NCBI RefSeq assembly: GCF_004353905.1
Contig: NZ_SMOD01000008.1
Coordinates: forward strand, 186,001 to 250,000
Source: Paraburkholderia guartelaensis
GTDB lineage: Bacteria > Pseudomonadota > Gammaproteobacteria > Burkholderiales > Burkholderiaceae
Length of the DNA stretch: 64,000 bases
Direction of reading: 5' to 3'
Positions 53,134 to 63,078 of the stretch are shown one piece after another. Position numbers and translations under genes: made by a program. The stretch's first letter is position 1. Each line of letters opens with the position of its first letter. The notes under the pieces were generated by a model, which saw only the letters and a list, made by a program, of their open reading frames with translations, was not told where the DNA came from and searched no databases.

Positions 53134-54924
53134 TCACGACTGCACGGGCGTAAAGCCGTCCGGACTCCAGTCCTCGCTACCCACTCCGTGATGGACGTAG
53201 AAGAAACCTGCCGGATCGTAGCGATCCTTGATCGCTTTCAGCCGCGCGTAGTTGACGCCCCAAAACGCTTCGCGCCAATCGCTGCGAAAAAAATCGGTCT
53301 CCGAAATATAGGAGCCGCTTTCTGGCGCTAGCGCCTTGAAAATGGCCGCGGCCTTGGCTATGTTCGCGGCGTTGCGATGTGCCTGCGCCATGTCAGGCGC
53401 GGGGATGGGCAGGCCCGGAAAGGGTGGCGGCCCGCCGGTGGCGACGATCATCAGGCCGAAGGCGTCGGCGACTTTGGGGTTCGTCGCACACTGACGCGCC
53501 TGCTCGTTCACCTCCGGCGGCGCGCCCGCAAGTCCCTTGTTGAAATGCAATTCGACGGATTGAAATTGGGCCGCCGCCACGAAGGCGTCAACGAGCCGGC
53601 CGCGTTGCGCCGGTTCGAGAAGGGCCGCAGGCAGCCATTGCGACTCGTAGGCGTGCAGGAAGGCGGAGGCCTGCTCGCCATCGCCTTGCCACCAACCATG
53701 GTTGTGGGCGGCTCCCGCGCGCGGGTCGGGCACGAGTCCCGGGTTGGCTTCGACGTCCCACCAGCGGCGCGATGGGCTGGCGCCGACACGAGGTCCCGCG
53801 TTGAAGGTGAAGTCTGCTGGCGAGGCGCGCACCCAATCGATGAAAGGCGCCCACACCGACTTGGCCTGATGGTCATCGAGACCCTGGCACACCATCGCCG
53901 CCTCGATCTCGTCGCTGTGAAAGACGAACCGCTCGCCCCAAGCAGGGTTGAACAGATTCTCTGCATAGTGATCGACTAGTCGCGCAGCCAGTCGCCGGTA
54001 AGCCTCAGGCGTCGAAGCCTTGATCTTGAACATGGCCCGGCCGAAGTTTTCGGGCAGGTCATGGGTCTTGAGCGTGAGCTTCGTCACCACACCGAAACTG
54101 CCGCCGCCGCCACCTTTGAGCGCCCAGAAAAGATCGGGCTCCTGGCATGCGTTGACCGTGCGGACAACGCCGTCGGCAGTGACGATCTCCGCCTCGAGCA
54201 GACTCGCGGCCGCGAGTCCGTAGCGTTTCGACCAGGACCCGAAGCCGCCGCCCAGAACGAGGCCGGCAACGCCCACGGTCGTACAGCCGCCGCCCTGAAC
54301 GTAGCGTCCCGCCTGCGTCGTGACGGCGGTATAGGCGTCAATCCACATGCAGCCGGCCTCCACCGTCACGGCGTGCTGTGGCGGCGTCGAGCAACCGGCT
54401 GGAACGAACGCATCATGGAGTGCGATGCGGTTCATTCCGCGCGTCCAGATCAGCAGGGAATCTGGCGCGTTCGAGCCGCCAAGGTAGCTGTGGCCGCCGC
54501 CTTTCACCACGAGGCGCAAATTGTGTTGACGCGCGAAATTGACGCCCGCGACGACGTCCGCGGTCGAGCGGGCTGCCACTGCGTAGGTGCTTGCCTTTGC
54601 CGTCCATGCATCGAGCCAGCCGGAGACCTGGGTGGCGCCTGGATCGTCGCCGAGCGCGAACGGATTTCGCGCTTCCTTGATTCTCGCGAGGCACTCTGGC
54701 GCGTGGGGCGCTTGCGCGCAGGTCTGCCAGATCGTGGTGGGTTGCAGCAGATTTCCGCCAACGGCCTGGCTCAGCGCCTCCCATTCCGGCGCTTTCGGCC
54801 AGGCAGGGTCGCCAGGCCGGATGCGGCCCGCGCGCGCCGCGGCCGGCAGCGCGCCGGCGAAGCTCGTAGTGGTGGCAAGGCACGGCAAGGCGACAACCCC
54901 CTTTAGAAGGCAGCGTCGTTTCAT
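53134..54924 (-). CDS. Exported FAD-linked oxidoreductase with berberine-bridge-like bicovalent flavin motif
   Basis: A 596-residue oxidoreductase. The N terminus MKRRCLLKGVVALP resembles a Tat-type (twin-Arg) signal ending near AARA. The FAD-binding domain has VVKGGGHSYLGGSN with His145 as a likely attachment site and the YVQGGGCTTVGVAGLVLGGGFG stretch with Cys214, the two-point attachment of the BBE group. The C terminus (FFRSDWREAFWGVNYARLKAIKDRYDPAGFFYVHHG) is the BBE domain. The substrate is probably a sugar or phenolic compound. ATG 54924 follows GAGGAG with the Tat signal at the start. It lies 32 bases downstream of the hybrid kinase gene on the same strand, so may be co-transcribed with it. 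Confidence 0.88.
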   Translation of the reverse strand: MKRRCLLKGVVALPCLATTTSFAGALPAAARAGRIRPGDPAWPKAPEWEALSQAVGGNLLQPTTIWQTCAQAPHAPECLARIKEARNPFALGDDPGATQVSGWLDAWTAKASTYAVAARSTADVVAGVNFARQHNLRLVVKGGGHSYLGGSNAPDSLLIWTRGMNRIALHDAFVPAGCSTPPQHAVTVEAGCMWIDAYTAVTTQAGRYVQGGGCTTVGVAGLVLGGGFGSWSKRYGLAAASLLEAEIVTADGVVRTVNACQEPDLFWALKGGGGGSFGVVTKLTLKTHDLPENFGRAMFKIKASTPEAYRRLAARLVDHYAENLFNPAWGERFVFHSDEIEAAMVCQGLDDHQAKSVWAPFIDWVRASPADFTFNAGPRVGASPSRRWWDVEANPGLVPDPRAGAAHNHGWWQGDGEQASAFLHAYESQWLPAALLEPAQRGRLVDAFVAAAQFQSVELHFNKGLAGAPPEVNEQARQCATNPKVADAFGLMIVATGGPPPFPGLPIPAPDMAQAHRNAANIAKAAAIFKALAPESGSYISETDFFRSDWREAFWGVNYARLKAIKDRYDPAGFFYVHHGVGSEDWSPDGFTPVQS

Positions 54925-54956
54925 GACGGCTTTTCTCCTCGCGACGGGTGAAACGC

Positions 54957-57900
54957 TTAGTTTTCCCAATTATGATGCAGCGCTGCCAGAGCCCGCTGAA
55001 GCGCTTGCTGCTCGACGGGTTTGACGAGGTGATAGTCGAAACCGGCTGCGCGCGAGCGCTGGAAATCCTCCGCCTGGCCATAGCCCGTGATGGCGACGAG
55101 GCGAACACCCGCGAGCTGAGGCATTGCGCGCAGCGTTTGGGCAAGCTCGTAGCCGCTCATGCCGGGCAGCCCGATGTCGAGCAGCGCGATCTCGGGAAGA
55201 AACGCTGCGGCGACCTGGACCGCCTCGGGTCCGCTGTAGGCGACGGCCAGCGTATGACCTTGCAGCGCAAGGAGTGTCGCGAGGGAATCCGCGCCGTCCT
55301 TGTTGTCGTCCACCACCAGTACACGGCGGGCATCCACATCGATGTAACCGGCGCCCGCCACCGGGTCGGCGGGTCGCGCGACGCGGCGCAAGCGAATTTC
55401 GAAGGTCGCCCCCTGTCCAATGCCGAGGCTTTGCGCACTAATCGTTTCCTGGTGCATTTCCACGAGGCGCTTCGTCACTGCGAGGCCAATTCCCAGCCCC
55501 CCCTGCGCGCGATCGAGCGTGCGCTCGCTCTGCACGAACAGGTCGAACACATGCGGCAGCAACTCGGCCGAGATACCCGAGCCGTTGTCCGACACCCCGA
55601 TGACAGCGTTGGCGCCTTCCGCCCGGCTCCACACACGGATCGCGCCGCCGGGGTTGGTGTATTTCACCGCGTTGGAGAGCACGTTGGCGACGCACTGCAC
55701 CAGCCGCGCCATATCGCCATTGACGTAAAGCGGATCGTCGCTCTTTGCGGTTTCGACCGTGAGCGTATGCTGCCTTTCGCGCAGCCGCGGCTCGACTGTT
55801 TCGATACCGAGGGCCACGACGCTCGCGAGGTCCACGGCTCGCCGCCGCAACTTGATACGGCCCTGGGTGATGCGCGAAACATCGAGGAGATCGTCGACCA
55901 GCCGGCTCAGTTGGGTGGTTTGCCGCTTGATCATGTCGATGGCCAGACGCGCATCGGCGTGGCCGACAAGCATGCGCGAAAGCAGCTCGCCGGCATTGGT
56001 GATCGGTGCGAGCGGATTGCGCAGCTCATGGGCCAGCATCGCGAGGAATTCGTCTTTCTGGCGGTCCGCGAGACGCAGGGCGTCGGCGCCGCGCGCGCGC
56101 TCCTCGGCTTCCTGGTGGCGCGAGATGATGATGGCCGCGGTCTGCGCGAGACGCATGGCCAGTTCACGATCGAGATGGGTGGGCTTGCGCGGCGCCTCGT
56201 GATACATGGCGAACGTTCCGACCACTTTCCCGGCGGAGGTTTCGACCGGAAAAGACCAGCAGCCGCGATAGCCGTGCTGCTGGGCGAGCCACAGCCAGTC
56301 CTTCCAGGTGGGGTCCTCGGTCACGTCCGGCGTGATGACGGGCTGCCGCGTATAGGCCGCCAGTCCACAGGCCAGCGAGTCGGCAGCGATGCGAAAACTG
56401 TCGACGCTCACGGCGTAGTCCGCGGACATGCCGGTGACGTGCCGCAACTCCGTCTGCTCCTCGTTGGCGATATAGAACGCGCAGCGGGCGCGCCCGCCCA
56501 TCTGCCTGACCGCCACCCGGGTGAGCACGTCGAGCGAGACGGCTAGCGGCGCGTTGTTCACGGCGGCCTGGAAGGCTTCCTTCTGCGCGGCCACCCACGC
56601 CGCGGTGTCGCGCAGAACCGCCTCGACGCGCTTGCGCTCGGTCATGTCGACCGCCATGCCGAACCACTCGACGATCTCGCCGTGGCTGTCCAGCACCGGG
56701 ATCGCGCGTGAAAGCGTCCAGCCGAGCGTGCCGTCCAGGCGTCGCACGCGATGCTCGAGTTCGAACTTGCTTTTGTTGCGAACGGCCAGCTCGATGTGGG
56801 CGAGCACGGCATCGCGATCCTCCGGCGCGACGTAGCGTTCGAGCCAGCCCGAACTGGCGTCTTCCGTACTGGCGATGAAGTCTCGACCCTGCAAGAACCG
56901 CATTTCGCTCCAGTCGGCGCTCATCGAATAGACCGCGTCCGAAGAAGCATTGACCAGTGCGCGAAACCGCTCTTCGCTTCTGCGCCGCAACGCCGTGAGT
57001 TCGAGCAGCGCGCCGATCCGGGCGACCAGTTCGCGCGCGGAGAAAGGCTTGACCAGGTAGTCGTCCGCGCCCGCCCCCAGGCCATCGACGCGCGCTTCTT
57101 CGCCCGCGCGCGCGGAGAGCAGGATGACGGGGATATCGAGTAGCTGCTTGTCGGTGCGCACGGCCCGCAGCAAACCCAGGCCGTCGAGCCGGGGCATCAT
57201 GATGTCGGCCAGAATCAGGTCGGGCCGCTGCCGCGCGGCGGCTTCGAGCGCCGCGGCGCCATCCGGCACGACCTCGACGACATAGCGGCCGGCCAGCAGG
57301 CTGCGCACATAGGCGCGCATGTCGGCGTTGTCGTCGGCGACCAGCACACGCGGTTTGTCTTCCCCCGCGCTGGCGGGCAGGGCGACGACGGGCACTGCGT
57401 CGGGCAGGATGTCCGGAGGGCCTGCCGGCTCGTCCACCACGCTCTCGGGTATCCACCGCAACGCCTCCTGCACGAAGGCCTGCGCGTGGATGGCAGTCGA
57501 GTCGCCGGCGTGCACCGCCTTGAGCCGGTCGGCGCTCAAATGCGCCGCGCCGAGCGGGATGCTCACGGTGAATCGTGTGCCGCTGCCGTGCTCGCTGGCG
57601 GCGGTGATCTCGCCGCCATGAAGCTTGACGAGCTCCTGCACGAGCGAGAGCCCGATGCCCGTACCTTCCTGGGTGCGGCCAGCGACCCCTTCGACACGAT
57701 GGAAGCGCTCGAAGATGCGCGGTAATTCGTTCTCCGGAATACCTGCGCCGGTATCGTTCACTTCGAGCAGCGCCTGTGCGTCGCGTGCATGCAGCCGAAC
57801 CGCGATCTCGCCTCGCAGCGTGTATTTGAAGGCGTTGGACAGCAGGTTGAGAACAATCTTCTCCCACATTTGCGGGTCGACGTAGACGGGCTCGGCGAGC

Positions 57901-59327
57901 GTTTCGCAGTCGACCGTGTACGCTAGGCCACCGCGCTCGATTGCGGAGCGGAACGTCCCGGCCACGTTGCGGGTGAGCTCCGCGAGATCGGTCGGCTCAT
58001 ACGAGGCTTGCACGCGACCGGCTTCGATGCGCGAAAAATCGAGCAGCGTGTTCACGAGCCGCAGCAGCCTCAGCGCGTTACGATGCGCCAGAGCGAGCTG
58101 GGCGCGCGCCGGGTGCGGCACTGAGGGGTCCGAAGCAAACTCGGCAACGGGGCCGAGCATGAGCGTCAAGGGCGTGCGGAATTCGTGGCTGACGTTGGAG
58201 AAGAACGCCGTCTTGGCGCGGTCGATGGCGGCCAGCGCCTCGGCCCGCTTGCGCTCCTCTTCGAGCGCCCGCGCGTCGCGAATCGCGGTGACGACCTGTG
58301 ATGCAGCAAGCTCGAAAAAGGTGCGATAACTCGCATCGAAAACGCGATGCGGACTGAGGCCGCAAATGAGCACGCCGAAGGCGCGTGAACGATCCGTCGA
58401 GGCGAGCGGCAGCACGATGGCCGAGCGCGTTGCTTCGTCCCACGGACTGCGGGGCAGCGCATCCGTCCATTGTGGCGCGAGCGGCATGACCTCGACACGC
58501 CGATCGAGCGCGACTTCCCGCAGCGGCCAGGGCTCGCCCGAGTGCGCATTCGCGAATTCGACCTCAGCCGGCGCCAGTTGCCCGAGCGCCTGCGCATCGA
58601 CGCCTGCGCTAGCCACTCTGCGTGCGTGGGTGCCTTCCTCGTTCAGCAGGTAGAACACCGCGAACGGCGCATCCCAGGGATTGTCGGCGAGCGCCGCGGC
58701 GGCGTTCTCGCATACCTGTTCGGCGGTTTGCCCGTCCGCATCGGCCGAACCGCGCGCGCCGAGGTCGCGCAACGTGCGCAGCTGCCGGTCGACGAAGATC
58801 TGCTCGGAGATTTCGGTGACCGTTGCGAGCACCCCGCCGATGCCCGACTCGACAGACTCGTCCGGCACCGGACTGTAGGCGAGGCGGAAATGGGTTTCTT
58901 CGCGCGGCACCCTGCGCTCGATGAGAACGGCGATATCGTCGTTCACCGATGCCGGACCGCCGCGAAACGGCCGTTCGGCCATCGGGCCGAGGATATGAAA
59001 GACCTCGCTCCAGCAGTCGCGAAAGCGCTGGCCCATCGCCCGGGGATGCTTTTCGCCGAGCACGGGCCGGTAGGCGTCGTTGTAAATCTGGACGAAATCG
59101 GCGCCCCACCACAACAGCATGGGCGAGTGATTGTGCAGGACCAGCGACGCCGTGGAGCGCAACGCCTGCGACCAGCCGTCGACCGCCCCGATCGAGGTTT
59201 GGCTCCAGTCGACTGCGCGAGCGAGCGCGCAGGCCTCGCCTGGGCCCAACAGGCATCCGGGGGCCGCGTTCGCCTCGCCTCCGGGGCGTGGCGTGTCCGG
59301 GAAACGGTGGTCCTCGGTTGACGACAT
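54957..59327 (-). CDS. Double hybrid sensor histidine kinase (PAS-GAF-HisKA-HATPase-REC-PAS-GAF-HisKA-HATPase-REC)
   Basis: A 1456-residue soluble sensor kinase with two complete kinase cores. Order: N-terminal PAS-like (~30-180), GAF (~200-350), HisKA with His381 in SNVSHEFRTPLT, HATPase (~480-590), REC1 with Asp708 in LILADIMMPRLDG, PAS (~790-900), GAF (~925-1070), HisKA2 with His1100 in MLAHELRNPLAP, HATPase2 (~1200-1315), and REC2 with Asp1384 in ALLDIGLPGMSG. There are no membrane helices. It may integrate light, redox or small-molecule signals through the four sensor modules and run a phosphorelay internally. A partner regulator is not adjacent. ATG 59327 starts MSSTEDHRFPD with a distant GGAGG; the longer frame to 59447 is rejected. 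Confidence 0.92.
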   Translation of the reverse strand: MSSTEDHRFPDTPRPGGEANAAPGCLLGPGEACALARAVDWSQTSIGAVDGWSQALRSTASLVLHNHSPMLLWWGADFVQIYNDAYRPVLGEKHPRAMGQRFRDCWSEVFHILGPMAERPFRGGPASVNDDIAVLIERRVPREETHFRLAYSPVPDESVESGIGGVLATVTEISEQIFVDRQLRTLRDLGARGSADADGQTAEQVCENAAAALADNPWDAPFAVFYLLNEEGTHARRVASAGVDAQALGQLAPAEVEFANAHSGEPWPLREVALDRRVEVMPLAPQWTDALPRSPWDEATRSAIVLPLASTDRSRAFGVLICGLSPHRVFDASYRTFFELAASQVVTAIRDARALEEERKRAEALAAIDRAKTAFFSNVSHEFRTPLTLMLGPVAEFASDPSVPHPARAQLALAHRNALRLLRLVNTLLDFSRIEAGRVQASYEPTDLAELTRNVAGTFRSAIERGGLAYTVDCETLAEPVYVDPQMWEKIVLNLLSNAFKYTLRGEIAVRLHARDAQALLEVNDTGAGIPENELPRIFERFHRVEGVAGRTQEGTGIGLSLVQELVKLHGGEITAASEHGSGTRFTVSIPLGAAHLSADRLKAVHAGDSTAIHAQAFVQEALRWIPESVVDEPAGPPDILPDAVPVVALPASAGEDKPRVLVADDNADMRAYVRSLLAGRYVVEVVPDGAAALEAAARQRPDLILADIMMPRLDGLGLLRAVRTDKQLLDIPVILLSARAGEEARVDGLGAGADDYLVKPFSARELVARIGALLELTALRRRSEERFRALVNASSDAVYSMSADWSEMRFLQGRDFIASTEDASSGWLERYVAPEDRDAVLAHIELAVRNKSKFELEHRVRRLDGTLGWTLSRAIPVLDSHGEIVEWFGMAVDMTERKRVEAVLRDTAAWVAAQKEAFQAAVNNAPLAVSLDVLTRVAVRQMGGRARCAFYIANEEQTELRHVTGMSADYAVSVDSFRIAADSLACGLAAYTRQPVITPDVTEDPTWKDWLWLAQQHGYRGCWSFPVETSAGKVVGTFAMYHEAPRKPTHLDRELAMRLAQTAAIIISRHQEAEERARGADALRLADRQKDEFLAMLAHELRNPLAPITNAGELLSRMLVGHADARLAIDMIKRQTTQLSRLVDDLLDVSRITQGRIKLRRRAVDLASVVALGIETVEPRLRERQHTLTVETAKSDDPLYVNGDMARLVQCVANVLSNAVKYTNPGGAIRVWSRAEGANAVIGVSDNGSGISAELLPHVFDLFVQSERTLDRAQGGLGIGLAVTKRLVEMHQETISAQSLGIGQGATFEIRLRRVARPADPVAGAGYIDVDARRVLVVDDNKDGADSLATLLALQGHTLAVAYSGPEAVQVAAAFLPEIALLDIGLPGMSGYELAQTLRAMPQLAGVRLVAITGYGQAEDFQRSRAAGFDYHLVKPVEQQALQRALAALHHNWEN

Positions 59328-59518
59328 CGGGTGCTTGCGCCTCCAGTGTCCGCGATTCCTTGCGGCCCTGTCTCCACGGGCAACGCAGAGGGGTCGGGGT
59401 TTTTTTATGATATCAGCAATGCTGCGCGCCTCATGGGTGCACAGCAAGTCGCGGGCCGCGGCGCTGTTTGCGCCGCGCTGCCGTCCTGAGTCAGTCCTGG
59501 TTCAGTCCTCGGGTGCAG

Positions 59519-59857
59519 CTATTGCTGGTTAGCCGGGGACACGACGCTCGGGGTCGCGAGCGAATTGTTGCTCTTGGGACCGCTGGTATGGGGCGCCACG
59601 TCAGGGTTCGTGCCCTGCTGCTGGGGTGAGTTCGGCGGGGCCATGCCCATGCCGCTATCGGAGTTCGTCGCGCCGGGCATCCCGTAGCCGCTCGATGTGT
59701 CGTTCATCTGGTTCGTCGTCGCGCCGGGCGCCGTGCCCAGGTTGGACGAACTGCTGCCGCCCGTGCCCGCGCCCGCCGGCGCCGTTTGTGCATACGCACC
59801 GCCCGACAGTGCGAGCACGGCGGCGGCCGCAATAAGGGTGCTGATTGCCTTGTTCAT
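59519..59857 (-). CDS. Small secreted low-complexity protein
   Basis: A 112-residue protein with a Sec signal peptide (MNKAISTLIAAAAVLALSGGAYA) and a mature part rich in Gly, Ser, Asn, Pro and Met (for example GTGGSSSSNLGTAPG, SGYGMPGATNSDSGMGMAPPN). It contains no cysteine and no recognised domain. ATG 59857 has the strong site AGGAGGT about eight bases upstream; the open frame to 60103 has no support. Function unknown; likely periplasmic. It is 192 bases from the kinase start. Confidence 0.75.
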   Translation of the reverse strand: MNKAISTLIAAAAVLALSGGAYAQTAPAGAGTGGSSSSNLGTAPGATTNQMNDTSSGYGMPGATNSDSGMGMAPPNSPQQQGTNPDVAPHTSGPKSNNSLATPSVVSPANQQ

Positions 59858-60026
59858 GATCCGTACCTCCTTGAGACTGGGTATCGATGCAGACGATTGC
59901 CGCCTGCTTGACCGTGAATTCCGCAATCGCCGTGCCTCCCGCGCTCGCCGGTGTTCATCCACGCCGCAACGATGGGTCGTTGCAGGCGCAAGCAGTTGAA
60001 GCCGGTGCCGTTGAAATCCCGGCGAT

Positions 60027-61409
60027 CTAGACGTCCCGTTGCCCGTCTTGCGCCGCGGTGCGTCCCGGCACGCGCCCGAGCATCCATCGCCCGAGCAACG
60101 CAAGCGGCAGCACGCCCAGCAGCCGGTGCGCCGCCCACGCCGCGAGCGCGCCGTTCACGGCAACGGCGAGCGATGCCGCCGCCGCCGCTCCGACGCTTCC
60201 GCCAATCGGCGCGAGCACGGCGAGGCCGACGAGCAGCATGGCGACCGAGTAGAGGTTGATCCGGTACAGCACGGAAGTATGCGCGGTCATGCCCAGCAGT
60301 TCGGGCATGGCGGTAAAGCATGCCGCGGCGATCTGGCCGAGCGCGAGCACGCGCAGCGCGGCCGCGCCGCCGCCAAAGCCCGGCCCGAACAAGCGCAGCA
60401 AGTGTTCGGGGAAGAGCAGCATGCACAGGGCGGCGGGTATCGCGAGGCATAGCACGAGGCCCTCCGCCTGGGCCGCGCTTTTGTCGAGCCCATGCCGGTC
60501 GTTGCGCGCGAAAAGGCTCGCGAACTTCGGCGCGGCCATGCCGGTCACGCCGCTGATCAGCAGATTGATGACGAGCGCGAGACGCCACGCCAGCGCGAAG
60601 AGCCCGGTCTCGCGCGAGGAGGCGACGATGCCGAGCACGATGGCGGGCGCCGAGGTGATCAGGAGCTTCGTGAATTCCAGCGTGAAAAGCGGCAAGCCCG
60701 CCTTGAGCAAGCGCGGCGGTTCGGCTGGCGGCTGTGCGCCGGCGGGCACGCCGGAAAGAAAACGCCTGAGCAGAAACGCGCCGGACAGCGCGGTGAGCGT
60801 GAAGCTGGCGGCGATCAGCATGAGCGTGCTGGCGACGCTCATGCCGTGCGTCAGTCCGAGCGGGATGGCGACGGCGCAGAAGATCGCCGGCCAGAGCCAG
60901 GAATAGATCATCTGGCTGCAGCCCACGCGCTGGAGTCCGGCAAGCGCACCCGCCATGGCCGCGCCGAGATTTTGCGGGATGAACGAGAGCGCGCCGAGCG
61001 CGAGCGGCCAGGCGAGTTCGGGCTTCTTCAGCACGTCGTGCGCGAAGGCGAACGCGCCGGCGCCAAGCGCAATTGAAATGGCTGTGGAGGCGAGCAGCAC
61101 CAGCCACAGCGCGCGGCGGATGGCCGGCCGCACAGCGTGCGCGTCGCCCGCCGCGAGATCCATCGCGATCTGCCGCGTCAGCGCCTGATCGATGCCGAGG
61201 CGCCCGAAGCCTGCGAGCGCCACCATCGTGCTGAACACGATATAGAAGTCGCCTGTCTGCACCACGCCCAGCATGGCGGCGATCAGCAGATGGAAACCGT
61301 AGCGGCTGGGCAGGTCGAGCAGACGAACGCCGAGGCTCACGAGCGAGCCCCGGATCATCGAGCCGCCGGTTTGGCGCGCGGGCATCGGCGCTTCGCTAGT
61401 TTCACTCAT
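60027..61409 (-). CDS. Polysaccharide flippase (Wzx/MATE-like, oligosaccharide translocase)
   Basis: A 460-residue inner-membrane protein with about 12-14 helices, of the polysaccharide transporter family that flips lipid-linked repeat units to the periplasm. Representative strings are IRGSLVSLGVRLLDLPSRYGFHLLIAAMLG, QTGDFYIVFSTMVALAGFGRLGIDQALTRQI, FTLEFTKLLITSAPAIVLGIVASSRETGLFALAWRLALVINLL and the final VNGALAAWAAHRL. The start overlaps the stop of the GH44 gene by eight bases, so it belongs to the same transcript. It is the most downstream of three genes in the right-hand exopolysaccharide block. Confidence 0.88.
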   Translation of the reverse strand: MSETSEAPMPARQTGGSMIRGSLVSLGVRLLDLPSRYGFHLLIAAMLGVVQTGDFYIVFSTMVALAGFGRLGIDQALTRQIAMDLAAGDAHAVRPAIRRALWLVLLASTAISIALGAGAFAFAHDVLKKPELAWPLALGALSFIPQNLGAAMAGALAGLQRVGCSQMIYSWLWPAIFCAVAIPLGLTHGMSVASTLMLIAASFTLTALSGAFLLRRFLSGVPAGAQPPAEPPRLLKAGLPLFTLEFTKLLITSAPAIVLGIVASSRETGLFALAWRLALVINLLISGVTGMAAPKFASLFARNDRHGLDKSAAQAEGLVLCLAIPAALCMLLFPEHLLRLFGPGFGGGAAALRVLALGQIAAACFTAMPELLGMTAHTSVLYRINLYSVAMLLVGLAVLAPIGGSVGAAAAASLAVAVNGALAAWAAHRLLGVLPLALLGRWMLGRVPGRTAAQDGQRDV

Positions 61410-63078
61410 GCCGCGCCTGTGCTCCGCGCAGCACGTAGAGCGTCACGCTCTGCGCGGGCAGGCTCGTGCGCAGCGTGCTGTCCTGGTAGCGTACGTCGGG
61501 CATGCGGAAAAGCTGGTTGTTCGCGAGCCGCCACGTTTCGGCCACGCCGCTTGCCGCGAAATGATCGAGCGTGATGGCGGCGTCGGCGGGGCGGTCCAGC
61601 TGCTTGTTGATGACCACGAGCGTCAGCGCGTGGTCGCGCTCGCGCAAGGCGGCGAACGCGGAAACGGTGTCCGGGTCGGGCGCGCTCGCGGCAATGCTGG
61701 TCGCACCGAACGCCGCGCCGTTGCCGTCGTAGTTGCGATAGAGCTTGAATGCCTTGTACACCGGCATCGAAGGATCGAGCGTGCCCCAGCGCGTGGCGAT
61801 ATCCAGCCCCTCGCGGCCGAAAATGCCGAGCACGTCGGCCTGGGCCGTGGCGCCGTTCATCAGCGTGTCGCCGCCCCAGTTGTATTCCGTGATGCCGATG
61901 GGCGTGCCCGGGTAGTAATACGTATCGACCCAGCGGCGCATCAGCGGGATCAGCGCCACGACGCTATTGATCCAGGTGGGGTCCTTGTAGTTCGGGTCCC
62001 ACAGGTCGCGCGTGGAGCGGTTGCGCATGAGCGCGACGTCCTGCGAGTTCGTCACGCCCGCTTCTGCATATTCGCCGCCCTGCGGGTAGAAGTGCAGGCT
62101 GAACACGTCGACCGGATGGCCCGCCGCTTTCCATTGCGTGAGCAGCCAGGGCACGTACGGCATGCCCTGCGTTTCGCCTGCGCGGTCGGGCGTGTGGTCG
62201 AGGCCGTGGTCCGCTGCGTACTGCTGGTCGAAGCCGCTGTAGAAATAGCCCTGCCAGCCCCATTCTTCCGGCGCGACGATCTGCGCGTGCGGGTCCGCCG
62301 CCTTCACGGCGCGCGAATAGACGATCACCTTGCTGGCGATTTCGCTCGCATGCGCGCCCGTGGGATGCACGTCGCGGTGAATGAGTTGCCAAAGGCTTGG
62401 CTCATTGTCGAGCGCGTAATAGCGCACGCCGCCCCCGCTCGCGCCGCCGAACTGCTTGACGAGATCCGCTACGCGCGCCTGCTCGTTTTGCGGGTCGTCG
62501 GGCGTCGAGGCGTCGTTCGCGTCGTTGCCGGCAATCGGTTTGTCGCCGGGCGCCACGCCATTGCCGGCGTCGGCGTGGCCGTTCACGTCGTGATTCGGCT
62601 GCGGGCCGTATTTGGCGATCGAGAAGCTCGCGAGCGTTTCGCGCGCCGGCCCGAGCTTGGCCACGCGGCCGAGCATCGGAATGGTCAGGATGGGCGTGGC
62701 GCCCGCCGCCTGGGTGAGCGCGACGAAGCGCTCGCCGAACTGGTCGTTGATATCGGCGGGATTGACGGCGAGGCTCTCGAAATACCAGTCCTTGCCCGCG
62801 TTGCGTGCGTCGATGCGCCAGTTGTAGGCCGAGGCGCTGTTGCCGCCCGAGCGGTTGATCGGCGCGCGCAGGTCTTGCAAGACGGCCGTCGTGCCGAAGT
62901 TGATGCCGTAAATCAGCGGGCTGATGGGGTGCCGGCCGGCGGCGGCATCCACCGAGATGGCCACCGGCAAGGGCGTGCCCGAAGTCGCGTCGGTGCACGC
63001 CGCCGCGCCCGACATGAGCAGCGCGCCGATCAGCAGCGTATGCAGGTTAGGGCGCTTGATGCGCTTGGAGCGAGGCAT
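61402..63078 (-). CDS. Glycoside hydrolase family 44-like lipoprotein
   Basis: A 558-residue exported glycosidase-like protein. The signal peptide has lipobox GAAAC with Cys28, so it should be an outer-membrane or periplasmic lipoprotein. The catalytic acid is Glu226 in YALDNEPSLW and the nucleophile Glu398 in GITEYNWGG, both typical of GH44 (endoglucanase/xyloglucanase) TIM-barrel proteins. The C terminus forms a beta domain (AFAALRERDHALTLVVINKQL and onward). Position between polymerase and flippase genes suggests it trims or checks the nascent exopolysaccharide. ATG 63078 follows GCAGG; an upstream ATG at 63099 would overlap the polymerase gene further. Its end overlaps the flippase start. 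Confidence 0.85.
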   Translation of the reverse strand: MPRSKRIKRPNLHTLLIGALLMSGAAACTDATSGTPLPVAISVDAAAGRHPISPLIYGINFGTTAVLQDLRAPINRSGGNSASAYNWRIDARNAGKDWYFESLAVNPADINDQFGERFVALTQAAGATPILTIPMLGRVAKLGPARETLASFSIAKYGPQPNHDVNGHADAGNGVAPGDKPIAGNDANDASTPDDPQNEQARVADLVKQFGGASGGGVRYYALDNEPSLWQLIHRDVHPTGAHASEIASKVIVYSRAVKAADPHAQIVAPEEWGWQGYFYSGFDQQYAADHGLDHTPDRAGETQGMPYVPWLLTQWKAAGHPVDVFSLHFYPQGGEYAEAGVTNSQDVALMRNRSTRDLWDPNYKDPTWINSVVALIPLMRRWVDTYYYPGTPIGITEYNWGGDTLMNGATAQADVLGIFGREGLDIATRWGTLDPSMPVYKAFKLYRNYDGNGAAFGATSIAASAPDPDTVSAFAALRERDHALTLVVINKQLDRPADAAITLDHFAASGVAETWRLANNQLFRMPDVRYQDSTLRTSLPAQSVTLYVLRGAQARHE

